IMG/VR virus record: IMGVR_UViG_3300031576_000002
Coordinates: 124,001-188,000 of that record
From: a virus
DNA length: 64,000 nucleotides
Reading direction: 5' to 3' (one strand)
This document shows positions 56,786 through 63,854 of the stretch, one piece after another. Within the stretch, counting starts at the first letter, position 1; the number at the start of each line of letters is the position of its first letter. The notes under the pieces are model-generated. The model did no database searches and had not been told where the DNA came from. It worked only from the letters and a program-made list of their open reading frames with translations. The translations under genes were made by a program, and so were the position numbers.

Positions 56786-57197
56786 GGCTTCCTCGACAGA
56801 GTTGACCGATGCGCTGCTTCAATCCCTCGCGCAGCATCCCCTTGATTGTCTCGATCGCAGTATCCGGATTCGCCAGTACCTCGCGCGTCCATGTCTTCGT
56901 GGCTTCTCGCTCCGCTCGCAAGCTCGCCACCTTGGCCCCGTGGTAGGCGGGATCAAGGCAAAGATAGATCGGATGCAGGTTCATCTCTTGGAGCATGGGC
57001 TTGCAGAGATTCAGCAACGCTTGTACGAATCGCTCTTCGCGTGCCCCGACATTACAATACAATTCAAATACGTCGATTCGGCAGCCGGGTGGATCCTCAA
57101 TCCTGCGGTACCCTACGAGCACCTCTTCATCAAGTAGCAGGCGAACGGCATTCCGCACGATCTCAAGTCCAGCTTCGATGGCGGGTGATTTATTCAT
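56778..57197 (-). CDS. hypothetical protein
   Basis: 139 residues. AVRLLLDEEVLVGYRRIEDP, YLCLDPAYHGAKVASLRAER. No family recognised. Confidence 0.55.
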   Translation of the reverse strand: MNKSPAIEAGLEIVRNAVRLLLDEEVLVGYRRIEDPPGCRIDVFELYCNVGAREERFVQALLNLCKPMLQEMNLHPIYLCLDPAYHGAKVASLRAEREATKTWTREVLANPDTAIETIKGMLREGLKQRIGQLCRGSHD

Positions 57198-57412
57198 GGG
57201 CCGATCCTATCTGTGCGACCGTGGCGACGTGCTGGACCGTACACCTGTTCCCAGCACACGCGCTTTGAGTTTCCGCTAGCCCGGCAATGGTCGTAGGCAT
57301 CACGCGACGGGTTCACGACTTTGGGCGCCAACACACACAGCACGAGTAGAACGAAGAGCGCCGCTACCAGGAGCGCACACGCTTTGAACTGTTCTCGTGC
57401 GCGTGTATCCAT
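57194..57412 (-). CDS. small membrane protein
   Basis: 72 residues from ATG 57412. FKACALLVAALFVLLVLCVL is one membrane segment; basic tail. Its start overlaps the end of the frameshifted gene. Unrecognised. Confidence 0.55.
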   Translation of the reverse strand: MDTRAREQFKACALLVAALFVLLVLCVLAPKVVNPSRDAYDHCRASGNSKRVCWEQVYGPARRHGRTDRIGP

Positions 57413-57414
57413 AT

Positions 57415-57824
57415 TTACTTTGTAGACGCCCAACCAGCCGCCCGTACTTCTGCCATCCACGGTGGATCTTCGTCAGGCAGTCCCAGCGCCTTCCGAATTG
57501 GCTTCCGGTCTTCGTAACTTTCAGCCGTAGCGAGCAGCACTTTCTTAGGCACTGGACGCAACGGAGGCCCATGGGCGTTGTCCGCCCAGCACTTTCCATC
57601 TGCGTCAATCGCCCACGTAGAAGGAATGTCCCAGCCTTTGTGGTGAAGAAATCCATGCCCGCGCAGAGGAAGGGGGGGGGGGGGGGAAACTTCTTGCTGA
57701 TGTCGAACACGACGCGGCCGCCTGGTACCGGAAGTCGTGCCAACCCCTCCTGCACGTGTCCATTTACACGATCCCGCGCGTAGTTCATGACGGGATCGAA
57801 TCCGAGCGGTAGCTTGACAGCCAT
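57415..57824 (-). pseudogene. hypothetical gene frameshifted at a 15-G homopolymer
   Basis: From ATG 57824 (GGAGG RBS) the frame AVKLPLGFDPVMNYARDRVN reaches a C15 run (57672-57686 on the plus strand) encoding Pro residues. The coding-like continuation GWDIPSTWAIDADGKCWADN is in another frame, ending TAA at 57415. One extra base, or two fewer, would join them. Either a sequencing indel or a slippage-controlled gene. No family recognised. Confidence 0.55.
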
Positions 57825-57825
57825 C

Positions 57826-58086
57826 TCAGCCTCCGTTCTCTTCCGCCTGCATTTCATCGGCACAGTCCGCAGCATTCAGAAGCTGCTTGGCAAACGCACG
57901 AACTGCGGGCGTAGAAGCGGTCCAAGTCATCGAAGCAGAGCCAGACTGAATCTGGAACTGGACGCCTTGGACGCCGAGGATCCGCATGATCTTGATGGAA
58001 GGAAAATCGCAGCCGCGTGAAGGAGGGGACGGCGGAGAGAGAGGCGGCTTCACCTCTTCCGGCTTGGTGCTTTTCTCTCTAATCAT
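57826..58086 (-). CDS. small hypothetical protein A (M-KEK-KP start)
   Basis: 86 residues from ATG 58086. IREKSTKPEEVKPPLSPPSP, then a strand-helix part. N-terminus resembles the neighbour at 58079-58372. Unrecognised. Confidence 0.5.
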   Translation of the reverse strand: MIREKSTKPEEVKPPLSPPSPPSRGCDFPSIKIMRILGVQGVQFQIQSGSASMTWTASTPAVRAFAKQLLNAADCADEMQAEENGG

Positions 58087-58372
58087 GGCGCTTGGCCCCG
58101 TAGACCCGCTCGACAAAGTGCCGCGCCTCCGAGGCGCACTCCTTATCCATTTGCCGCTTCTCCGCTTCCGCTGCCTTCTTGGTCGCCACGATATAGCACG
58201 GCTCCCGGCCTGGACCGTAACGCAGGGCCGCCTCACAGTAGATGCCCCATCCCAAGGCAACAAGCTCTGGCGCAGGCACTTGGCGACTACGTTTCGACTT
58301 GGAGGTGGACTTGCGACTGCGTGAAAGAGAGGGCTTCAATCCTCCCGGCTTGATGTTCTTTTCTTTGGTCAT
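58079..58372 (-). CDS. small hypothetical protein B (M-KEK-KP start)
   Basis: 97 residues from ATG 58372. TKEKNIKPGGLKPSLSRSRK, then YIVATKKAAEAEKRQMDKEC. Linked by ATGA to the DUF1566 gene upstream. Unrecognised. Confidence 0.5.
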   Translation of the reverse strand: MTKEKNIKPGGLKPSLSRSRKSTSKSKRSRQVPAPELVALGWGIYCEAALRYGPGREPCYIVATKKAAEAEKRQMDKECASEARHFVERVYGAKRHD

Positions 58373-58677
58373 GTCTTTCTCGTACGCACAGGCAAGGCAC
58401 AACAGTCGGAAAAATTTACAAGGTCGCGGAAGAAATAGCGACCGGATAAGGCAACGGCAGCCGCTTCATCCATGCCACGCAAAGTTGAAGTCCAAATCCA
58501 ATTTGGTTGCGGATTGATTCTAACAATCACTACGGCTTCATCAACAGTAGGCAATCGCCAGTCCGAGAAGCCTCCTTCCCGATAAGACTTGGCGTACCTC
58601 TTGGCAGCATTCCAGTCCAAACGATGGCTTGAAAAAGTTGCTACCTGCAACTCGGTCTTGATTGCGCTCTTGGTCAT
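58369..58677 (-). CDS. DUF1566-like protein
   Basis: 102 residues. YREGGFSDWRLPTVDEAVVI, WIWTSTL, CALPVRTRKT: the DUF1566 (Lcl C-terminal-like) pattern around a WRLPT motif. Such domains often carry sugars or surface ligands in bacteria. Tandem relative of the next gene. Confidence 0.65.
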   Translation of the reverse strand: MTKSAIKTELQVATFSSHRLDWNAAKRYAKSYREGGFSDWRLPTVDEAVVIVRINPQPNWIWTSTLRGMDEAAAVALSGRYFFRDLVNFSDCCALPVRTRKT

Positions 58678-59246
58678 ACTCTTGCCCCATCCGCGCTATA
58701 CCCCCGCCCATGAACCGCGACTGAGAAATAGGTTCCATCATCCGCACGGAACTCAGCTCGTTCCGTGCTGGGATTGTCTGAGAGGATCTGCTGAAGCAGC
58801 GACACCGCGAGCATCTGAGCATTGCGCTGGTCCACCCGAACCATGATGTTATTGGGGCCTTTCCTATCCTTCCACTGCACGATCTCCAGCTTGAGGACCG
58901 GCTTCGGCATGGGCTCGGTAGAGGCGCGCTTCGGCTTTTCCGAGGACTTGCAACTGCGCACCGGCAAAGCGCGGCCGTCGTAGGAGTGGCCCTGGTCGAA
59001 GAAGCCGGAGTAGCCAAAGCTGAGGCCGACGTAAGCCGCCTCCGAGCCGCGCGATTCGGAGGTCCAAACCCACACTGGTTGTGGATTGGTTCTGGCGATC
59101 TCTTTCGCCTCAGCAATAGTAGGAAGACGCCAATCAGTATGACCGCCTTCTCGGTAGTCCTTGGCGTATTCCGCCGCCTGCTTCCAAGTCAGATAGACGC
59201 TCGTCGTGGGCGCTACCTGCAATTCAGCCTTTGCTCGCTTAGTCAT
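58674..59246 (-). CDS. DUF1566-like protein with C-terminal extension
   Basis: 190 residues. YREGGHTDWRLPTIAEAKEI, VWTSESRGSEAAYVGLSF, YDGRALPVRSCK; then a separate alpha/beta tail (MVRVDQRNAQMLAVSLLQQI). Clearly paralogous to 58369-58677. Possibly a surface-binding or virion protein. Confidence 0.65.
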   Translation of the reverse strand: MTKRAKAELQVAPTTSVYLTWKQAAEYAKDYREGGHTDWRLPTIAEAKEIARTNPQPVWVWTSESRGSEAAYVGLSFGYSGFFDQGHSYDGRALPVRSCKSSEKPKRASTEPMPKPVLKLEIVQWKDRKGPNNIMVRVDQRNAQMLAVSLLQQILSDNPSTERAEFRADDGTYFSVAVHGRGYSADGARV

Positions 59247-59287
59247 CTCAATCCTTCCAGTTGCAGTCGAACACGGATCTGCCCTTT

Positions 59288-59437
59288 TTACACCTGAACT
59301 TCTTGCAAAGAATCGGGCGGACCAGAAGGATCAAGTGCAGGATCGAGCGCCAGCACGATGTCGCCATCCTTGATCGGGATTGAAGCTCGCCCCCCAACCA
59401 CCGGCTCCGCCACCGACGCGATCTCATTGTTCCGCAT
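59288..59437 (-). CDS. C-terminal part of a frameshifted protein
   Basis: 49 residues from ATG 59437: RNNEIASVAEPVVGG, IPIKDGDIVLALDPALDPS. It looks like the end of the gene at 59424-59732 read one base out of phase (compare YFIGCRVRTLQQVEQDARPE before it). Confidence 0.5.
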   Translation of the reverse strand: MRNNEIASVAEPVVGGRASIPIKDGDIVLALDPALDPSGPPDSLQEVQV

Positions 59438-59732
59438 GTTGCTCAGCAGGATCGAGTCCTCGGGGCGGGCATCCTGCTCGACCTGCTGGAGCGTCCGTAC
59501 CCGACACCCGATAAAGTACCGCGGGCTCCGCGCGCGGCTCGAAGTCCTCTGGCCCTCTTGCCCTCGTGGTGAACTGGAAGCAGTAGGGAGTGGCTCCGTA
59601 GCGCTCGACAATCCCACGGGCCATATGACGAGCTGAATCGACATCCCACTGATCGATCTCGCGAGACGTCTCCTCCGCGAAGAGGGCGCCGGGGCTGTAG
59701 AACGTGACAAAGTGCTTTGTAGGGCTAGACAT
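59424..59732 (-). pseudogene. conserved phage protein, N-terminal frame
   Basis: From ATG 59732 (AGGAG RBS): KHFVTFYSPGALFAEETSRE, GIVERYGATPYCFQFTTRAR. The frame loses sense after EDFEPRAEP; a one-base shift near 59520 leads to RYFIGCRVRTLQQVEQDARP and the NMRNNE motif of the same family. A promoter sits at 59756. Either decay or an assembly indel. Confidence 0.6.
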
Positions 59733-59755
59733 TGAAGTCTCCTTGGCTCGAACTT

Positions 59756-59790
59756 ACTATACCGGCGCGATCTTATTTTTACACATCTGT
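59756..59790 (-). promoter_or_regulatory. phage promoter, GGTATAGTAAG type
   Basis: Minus strand ATGTGTAAAAATAAGATCGC then CCGGTATAGTAAG; -10 at 59756-59761. Drives the gene at 59732. Confidence 0.65.
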
Positions 59791-59794
59791 CTTT

Positions 59795-59945
59795 CAGAAG
59801 ACTTGAAGGAGCGCAGAAGTGAGCCCCGGTCGCGGCCCGTTCAACAACACTCACTTGTCGGCTGCGCCACTATCCACCAGTGCCGCAATTCACCGGTTAT
59901 CGGAAACTCATGGCGAAACCTATCCGCGCTCCTTCAAATCCTCTG
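59795..59945 (-). ncRNA. candidate structured RNA: 23-bp stem closing a 105-nt loop
   Basis: Minus-strand RNA 59945-59923 (CAGAGGAUUUGAAGGAGC...) pairs with 59817-59795 over 23 bases including three G-U pairs. The loop holds a second imperfect stem (TGCGGCACT / AGTGGCGCA). The 5' arm is the end of the gene at 59920; the rest is untranslated and lies before a promoter. G-U pairs suggest selection on RNA pairing rather than simple inversion. No known family recognised. Confidence 0.5.
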
Positions 59946-60342
59946 TGTAGCCTGGAATCGGATTCTCTTCCCGCCACGCGACCAATTCGACGTATGGGGG
60001 CTTAACATCGCTCCAAACCGCGTTTAGCCGCAGTTCAACCGTTTCTTTTATCGCAGCTTCAAAAAATTGGAGCGTAGTATCCCGGGCTGCGGGAAACTCC
60101 TTTCGCGCAATCCGCTCAAATCTCACCCAGCCAAAACTAAGATCTGAGCAGCGATGAATGAAATGCCCCCGCTCAAACTGCGCCCCGTAGTAACTCGGGG
60201 CGCCATCCTTCTCAGGATCGTAGGGGCGCGTCAGGATCCTTTCGTCCTCGATCATATCGTTGAGCACGTCAGAATAGGCCGCGCTCACGCCGCAGCCAGA
60301 GCACTTGAGGAAGATGCGCCAGTGATCGCCTTTGGCCAGCAT
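59920..60342 (-). CDS. zinc-type hypothetical protein
   Basis: 140 residues from ATG 60342. IFLKCSGCGVSAAYSDVLND, HFIHRCSDLSFGWVRFERI. The 3' end forms one arm of the RNA stem. Unrecognised. Confidence 0.6.
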   Translation of the reverse strand: MLAKGDHWRIFLKCSGCGVSAAYSDVLNDMIEDERILTRPYDPEKDGAPSYYGAQFERGHFIHRCSDLSFGWVRFERIARKEFPAARDTTLQFFEAAIKETVELRLNAVWSDVKPPYVELVAWREENPIPGYTEDLKERG

Positions 60343-60533
60343 CAGGACTCCTTGAGTGGAAACAACTTCTCCCACTCTGCCCCCGAGCACTCTTTGCAGG
60401 TACGGATGCAACCGTCGGGGTGGTCAGCCCGCAATCCGGCTCGGCGGAACCAGTCGCCACAGTAGAAGCGGTGGAGAAATCCCAACGCAACGACGACTTT
60501 CTCCAATCGGTCGATGCGATCTTCAATCTTCAT
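60342..60533 (-). CDS. small Cys-type protein
   Basis: 63 residues. HPDGCIRTCKECSGAEWEKL; coiled-coil start. Promoter E (60566-60596) 33 nt upstream. Unrecognised. Confidence 0.6.
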   Translation of the reverse strand: MKIEDRIDRLEKVVVALGFLHRFYCGDWFRRAGLRADHPDGCIRTCKECSGAEWEKLFPLKES

Positions 60534-60565
60534 AGGACTTCCCCTTCCTACTACCCGCGCTAACT

Positions 60566-60596
60566 ACTATACAACTCGATTCTTATTTTTACGCAC
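60566..60596 (-). promoter_or_regulatory. phage promoter, TTGTATAGTAG type
   Basis: Minus strand GTGCGTAAAAATAAGAATCG then AGTTGTATAGTAG; -10 at 60566-60571. One of the clearest copies of the recurring motif. Confidence 0.65.
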
Positions 60597-60848
60597 GGGC
60601 TTGCAATTCTTTTTTGGGATCGTCCTCGCTGCCATGTGGCCGCCCGGAAGCGTACCCACGTAGTACAGCAGCTCCACCTCCGCCATGACAATCTGGAGTC
60701 GCAAGCGATTCTCTGCTTCCGCCTTGGTACTGCCAGAACTGCTGATAATGCCCTCTCCCGTTTCTGCTACGGTGAGCGCCGCGTTCCACCGGAAGGCCGC
60801 TGCGGGGGGTTCCCCCGTCTTCCACGTTTCAACTTGAAAGAGTGGCAT
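60567..60848 (-). CDS. small dsRBD-like paralogous protein C
   Basis: 93 residues. FRWNAALTVAETGEGIISSS, GSTKAEAENRLRLQIV: same strand-strand-strand-helix and G-S-T-K-A-E-A motif as 38606 and 52737; a basic tail follows. The promoter overlaps its 3' end. Confidence 0.55.
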   Translation of the reverse strand: MPLFQVETWKTGEPPAAAFRWNAALTVAETGEGIISSSGSTKAEAENRLRLQIVMAEVELLYYVGTLPGGHMAARTIPKKNCKPVRKNKNRVV

Positions 60849-61668
60849 TCGCGCCTCCGCCTTTGTTAGTTACGATCACGCTGTAGGTTCCAGTTCCGAT
60901 CGCCTGCGGTCGCGTCTCTACCTTGCACGCTTCGCTCTTCTCCAACGTATAAACCGCAAGCTTGCGCTGCTCGTCCGTCCAGTAGTGGAAGCGGACATTC
61001 ATAAAGTTCCGGTAGAACGGCCCCAGGTAGACTTCCTTGCCGTACTCTTGCGTAGCTCGCTGCACGAGCTTCAAACATTCCGCCTGGCTCTCGGGACTGG
61101 TGGGATCCAGCAGCGGCGAACCTGGCAGCGGAATCTCGGCGGGTGCGACACCTGCAACCCGCACAGCGGTCTTCGCTTTGACCCGCTCCGTCACGTCAAA
61201 GAAATCCCAGCAGTTCTCCTCGCCGACCAAGTTGAGAAGATCCGTGGACAGCGTGTCTTGTCCCGCGACCACGATCAGGCTCAGCCCCGCTTCCAAAATC
61301 CTACGAGCCAGCGGCATGTAGTCGCGGTCCCCGCCCACGATCACGAACTGATCGCAGAGTCCAGCTCGCAGCGAATCTTGCGCGTCCAGCGATAGCTCGA
61401 TGTCGGCACTCGACTTGCCCCGCTTCGCCTGCACGTAGATCGGCGTCACGCCAATGGTTTGGAGCGCACCTTGCGCTCCTACCATGCCCACGTCCTCCCA
61501 GTCAGCGTACGCTCTCCTCAGCACCACCTTCTCTACCTCTCCCGTCAGAGTACGGAGCAGCTTTCGGATCTGCTCAATCGTGTAGCCTCCAGGTTGCGGT
61601 AGCTGCGCGCGTAGGTTCTGCACTGCCCGAAGTACATTCTCGTAGTCGATGTAAACCGCAGTACGCAT
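60829..61668 (-). CDS. NYN-domain (LabA/DUF88-like) nuclease
   Basis: 279 residues from ATG 61668. AVYIDYENVLRAVQNL supplies the first acidic site, SADIELSLDA the middle, and FVIVGGDRDYMPLARRI the C-terminal Asp; the PIN-like fold cuts RNA. C-terminal 100 residues are an extra domain (RFHYWTDEQRKLAVYTLEKS). Possible RNase for host transcripts or tRNA. Confidence 0.8.
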   Translation of the reverse strand: MRTAVYIDYENVLRAVQNLRAQLPQPGGYTIEQIRKLLRTLTGEVEKVVLRRAYADWEDVGMVGAQGALQTIGVTPIYVQAKRGKSSADIELSLDAQDSLRAGLCDQFVIVGGDRDYMPLARRILEAGLSLIVVAGQDTLSTDLLNLVGEENCWDFFDVTERVKAKTAVRVAGVAPAEIPLPGSPLLDPTSPESQAECLKLVQRATQEYGKEVYLGPFYRNFMNVRFHYWTDEQRKLAVYTLEKSEACKVETRPQAIGTGTYSVIVTNKGGGANATLSS

Positions 61669-61669
61669 A

Positions 61670-62002
61670 TTAGACACCCCTCTTGGCTTGAGCCTCGCAC
61701 TCGTCGAGTGCATCAATCACGTCGATCCAGGCTGTCGCGTTCTCGTTCTCGACCTCCTCCAGCTCCTTCCTCCAGTCCGGGTTGCGTTGGTCAAGCGTCT
61801 CCAGCAGGACTCTGGCCGCTTCCACCAGCCGGTCGCAGGGAGACGGTTCCTTCTGGGGCTCAACAATCGACGGCAATGGCGTCGATTTTGGGCCGTAGAC
61901 TGCTTTCTGCGGCTGGGCCGGACTACGACGGCCACTTCGCGGTGACTGCCTCCCCAGGGCCTGGCCTGGCCGCACTTTCGCCTCTGCACGCTTCTTGGTC
62001 AT
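61670..62002 (-). CDS. hypothetical protein
   Basis: 110 residues from ATG 62002. Basic Pro-rich N-terminus (GRQSPRSGRRSPAQPQKAV) and an acidic helical end (ELEEVENENATAWIDVIDAL). Unrecognised. Confidence 0.55.
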   Translation of the reverse strand: MTKKRAEAKVRPGQALGRQSPRSGRRSPAQPQKAVYGPKSTPLPSIVEPQKEPSPCDRLVEAARVLLETLDQRNPDWRKELEEVENENATAWIDVIDALDECEAQAKRGV

Positions 62003-62265
62003 TTCTTGCCTCGTTTTATTTTGGCTAGGGTGGTACCAACACTTTTTCGTGCCCATCCCGTCCGTTCCGCGATCTGCTGAATCTTCAATCCTTCTGCTTT
62101 CAGTTTCTTCAGCTTCTCGATTTCCACAATGCGGCGGTGCGGTTCAACGCCGAGCTGGGGTAGCCGCTCACGGATCGCGGAAATCTGCGATCCGTCCATG
62201 CACGCAGTCTTGAGGAGGGAGAGACCCGCTCTATGCAACTTCAGAATTTCTTCGTCTGGCAGCAT
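61999..62265 (-). CDS. helix-turn-helix DNA-binding protein
   Basis: 88 residues from ATG 62265. GLKIQQIAERTGWARKSVGT is a helix-turn-helix, followed by a basic tail. Probably a regulator; it overlaps the next start. Confidence 0.65.
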   Translation of the reverse strand: MLPDEEILKLHRAGLSLLKTACMDGSQISAIRERLPQLGVEPHRRIVEIEKLKKLKAEGLKIQQIAERTGWARKSVGTTLAKIKRGKK

Positions 62266-62539
62266 TCTTAGTCTTTCTCTCGCACGCACCCTGTCGCGCA
62301 TCAACCGCTTTCAGAATCAACACAAAACGGTCTGAATCATCTTTTCCTCGCCACCGTGTACACCAGCGGCGATAAGCTCCTGTGACCAGCGCCATATCCT
62401 CTAGCATTCCACAGACTCTGAGATCTTCAAGTGCTTCTGGCATCAGAGATGTTACAACTTCTTTTTGGCGTAGATAGGTCTTCCGGACCTCGCTCAACTT
62501 TCGCGGGGCTCTCTTTTTAGCTGGGCGCTTTGTTGCCAT
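62231..62539 (-). CDS. basic hypothetical protein
   Basis: 102 residues. Basic N-terminus TKRPAKKRAPRKLSEVRK, then helices. Unrecognised; overlaps the next gene's start by 35 nt. Confidence 0.55.
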   Translation of the reverse strand: MATKRPAKKRAPRKLSEVRKTYLRQKEVVTSLMPEALEDLRVCGMLEDMALVTGAYRRWCTRWRGKDDSDRFVLILKAVDARQGACERKTKNAARRRNSEVA

Positions 62540-63018
62540 TACTCACGCCCCTTAATCAACTTCTTGAGCTTGGACAGCGTCCGTTCCAGCCGCTCCATTC
62601 GGTGCTCGACCAGGTGACTCTTCATCATCGCACCGACTAGCGTGTCGTTCCCCTGAGCGCTGTCAATCGTGTACCCACAGTAGCGACAGCGCAGCCAGAA
62701 CTTCTCTGCACTCCCCCCGTCTTGAACCACGTTTCGGTCGGGAGAGGAGTCGTGCGTTTCGTACCGCCAGCGGAAATCTACATAGCCCGCTCCGACGCGG
62801 AACTCATAGGCACAGGGAGAACTCGTCAAATGCTCCAGCACTTTCCGATCCGTCAGCGGTAGCCGCGCCCAAACTTTCTCACCGGGGTCGAGGAACTTCG
62901 TAGACTTGGAATCTTGCCGAAGCGCTGCGCGGATTGCTACGTCGCACGCAATCGCATACTTCTCTGTCGCGTGCCTGGACTCGGCAGGTAGCTCGACTTT
63001 GAGGATTTTTTCAGCCAC
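62539..63018 (-). CDS. hypothetical protein with zinc-type site
   Basis: 159 residues from GTG 63018. WLRCRYCGYTIDSAQ near the end is a CxxC site with a following helix (LERTLSKLKKLIKGRE). ATGA-type coupling. Unrecognised. Confidence 0.6.
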   Translation of the reverse strand: MAEKILKVELPAESRHATEKYAIACDVAIRAALRQDSKSTKFLDPGEKVWARLPLTDRKVLEHLTSSPCAYEFRVGAGYVDFRWRYETHDSSPDRNVVQDGGSAEKFWLRCRYCGYTIDSAQGNDTLVGAMMKSHLVEHRMERLERTLSKLKKLIKGRE

Positions 63019-63214
63019 GGTCGAGTACCTGGTCGATGAGCGCGTGAAGCTGCTCTCGCAGCAGAGCACGCTGAACCGGATCTTTCAAGGCAGCGTCTGG
63101 AATTTCGGCGCGGAACTTGAGCACTCGCCCCGTACCTAGAAAGAGAGATCCGTCCCATCCGTGGGAGAACGCTTTGGGAACTGGCACATCTTCTACCCGA
63201 GCCGGCGATTCCAT
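63011..63214 (-). CDS. small hypothetical protein
   Basis: 67 residues. FSHGWDGSLFLGTGRVLKFR and a helical tail. Stop overlaps the next GTG start. Unrecognised. Confidence 0.55.
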   Translation of the reverse strand: MESPARVEDVPVPKAFSHGWDGSLFLGTGRVLKFRAEIPDAALKDPVQRALLREQLHALIDQVLDRG

Positions 63215-63215
63215 G

Positions 63216-63620
63216 TCAATCCTCCAATCTGATCTTGGGCAGCGGATCCGGCGCAGTCTTCATCGGCGTGTCAAAGCAGACTTTCACTCCACCTTCGGGG
63301 TGTTCCTTCCAGCTAACGGCGTGCCGAATCACCTGGAGTAGGTCGTAGGAGCGTTTCGCCTCCACGGCGAGAGCAGACTCCGTACACCCCAAGGAGCCGC
63401 TGTCCAGCCCGTACAGGACCTTCCTCAAAAGAGCGAACGCCTCGTTCACCTCCCACGAGTACATCTTATCCAGGTCCGGCCACTGTCCATTCGACATGGG
63501 ACGGTTAGAACGGATATATCTGATCTCGACTAGCTGCCCCATGTGAATGCGGCCGTGCAGGTCCAGCGCATTCAACAGTGCGTCTACCTGCTCTCGCGTG
63601 AGTTCCAGAGTGATCTTCAT
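63216..63620 (-). CDS. hypothetical protein
   Basis: 134 residues from ATG 63620. KITLELTREQVDALLNALDL and SYDLLQVIRHAVSWKEHPEG. A TATAGT box ends 6 nt before the ATG (leaderless arrangement). Unrecognised. Confidence 0.55.
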   Translation of the reverse strand: MKITLELTREQVDALLNALDLHGRIHMGQLVEIRYIRSNRPMSNGQWPDLDKMYSWEVNEAFALLRKVLYGLDSGSLGCTESALAVEAKRSYDLLQVIRHAVSWKEHPEGGVKVCFDTPMKTAPDPLPKIRLED

Positions 63621-63626
63621 AATTGT

Positions 63627-63657
63627 ACTATACAACCCGCGTCAGAATTTTTCCCAC
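63627..63657 (-). promoter_or_regulatory. phage promoter, leaderless type
   Basis: Minus strand GTGGGAAAAATTCTGACGCG then GGTTGTATAGTAC; -10 at 63627-63632, 6 nt before ATG 63620. Confidence 0.65.
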
Positions 63658-63854
63658 TACCCGCCTTCCAGCTCGCGCTCCTCGGCCAGCCATCCGGGAA
63701 TCGTAACTGACTCTCCGTCGCGGTCTACGATCTGGGAGAGTGGAATCCAGACCTGACGGCCGTCCTGCTCAACTAGCAGGGCTCGATCCGTCTCGCGAAC
63801 GATTCGTACTTCGCAGCGCACGCTGGCGTCATCTTCAAATCCATTGAATCTCAT
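63657..63854 (-). CDS. small hypothetical protein
   Basis: 65 residues. VRIVRETDRALLVEQDGRQV and IPGWLAEERELEGG. ATGA overlap with the methyltransferase gene. Unrecognised. Confidence 0.55.
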   Translation of the reverse strand: MRFNGFEDDASVRCEVRIVRETDRALLVEQDGRQVWIPLSQIVDRDGESVTIPGWLAEERELEGG

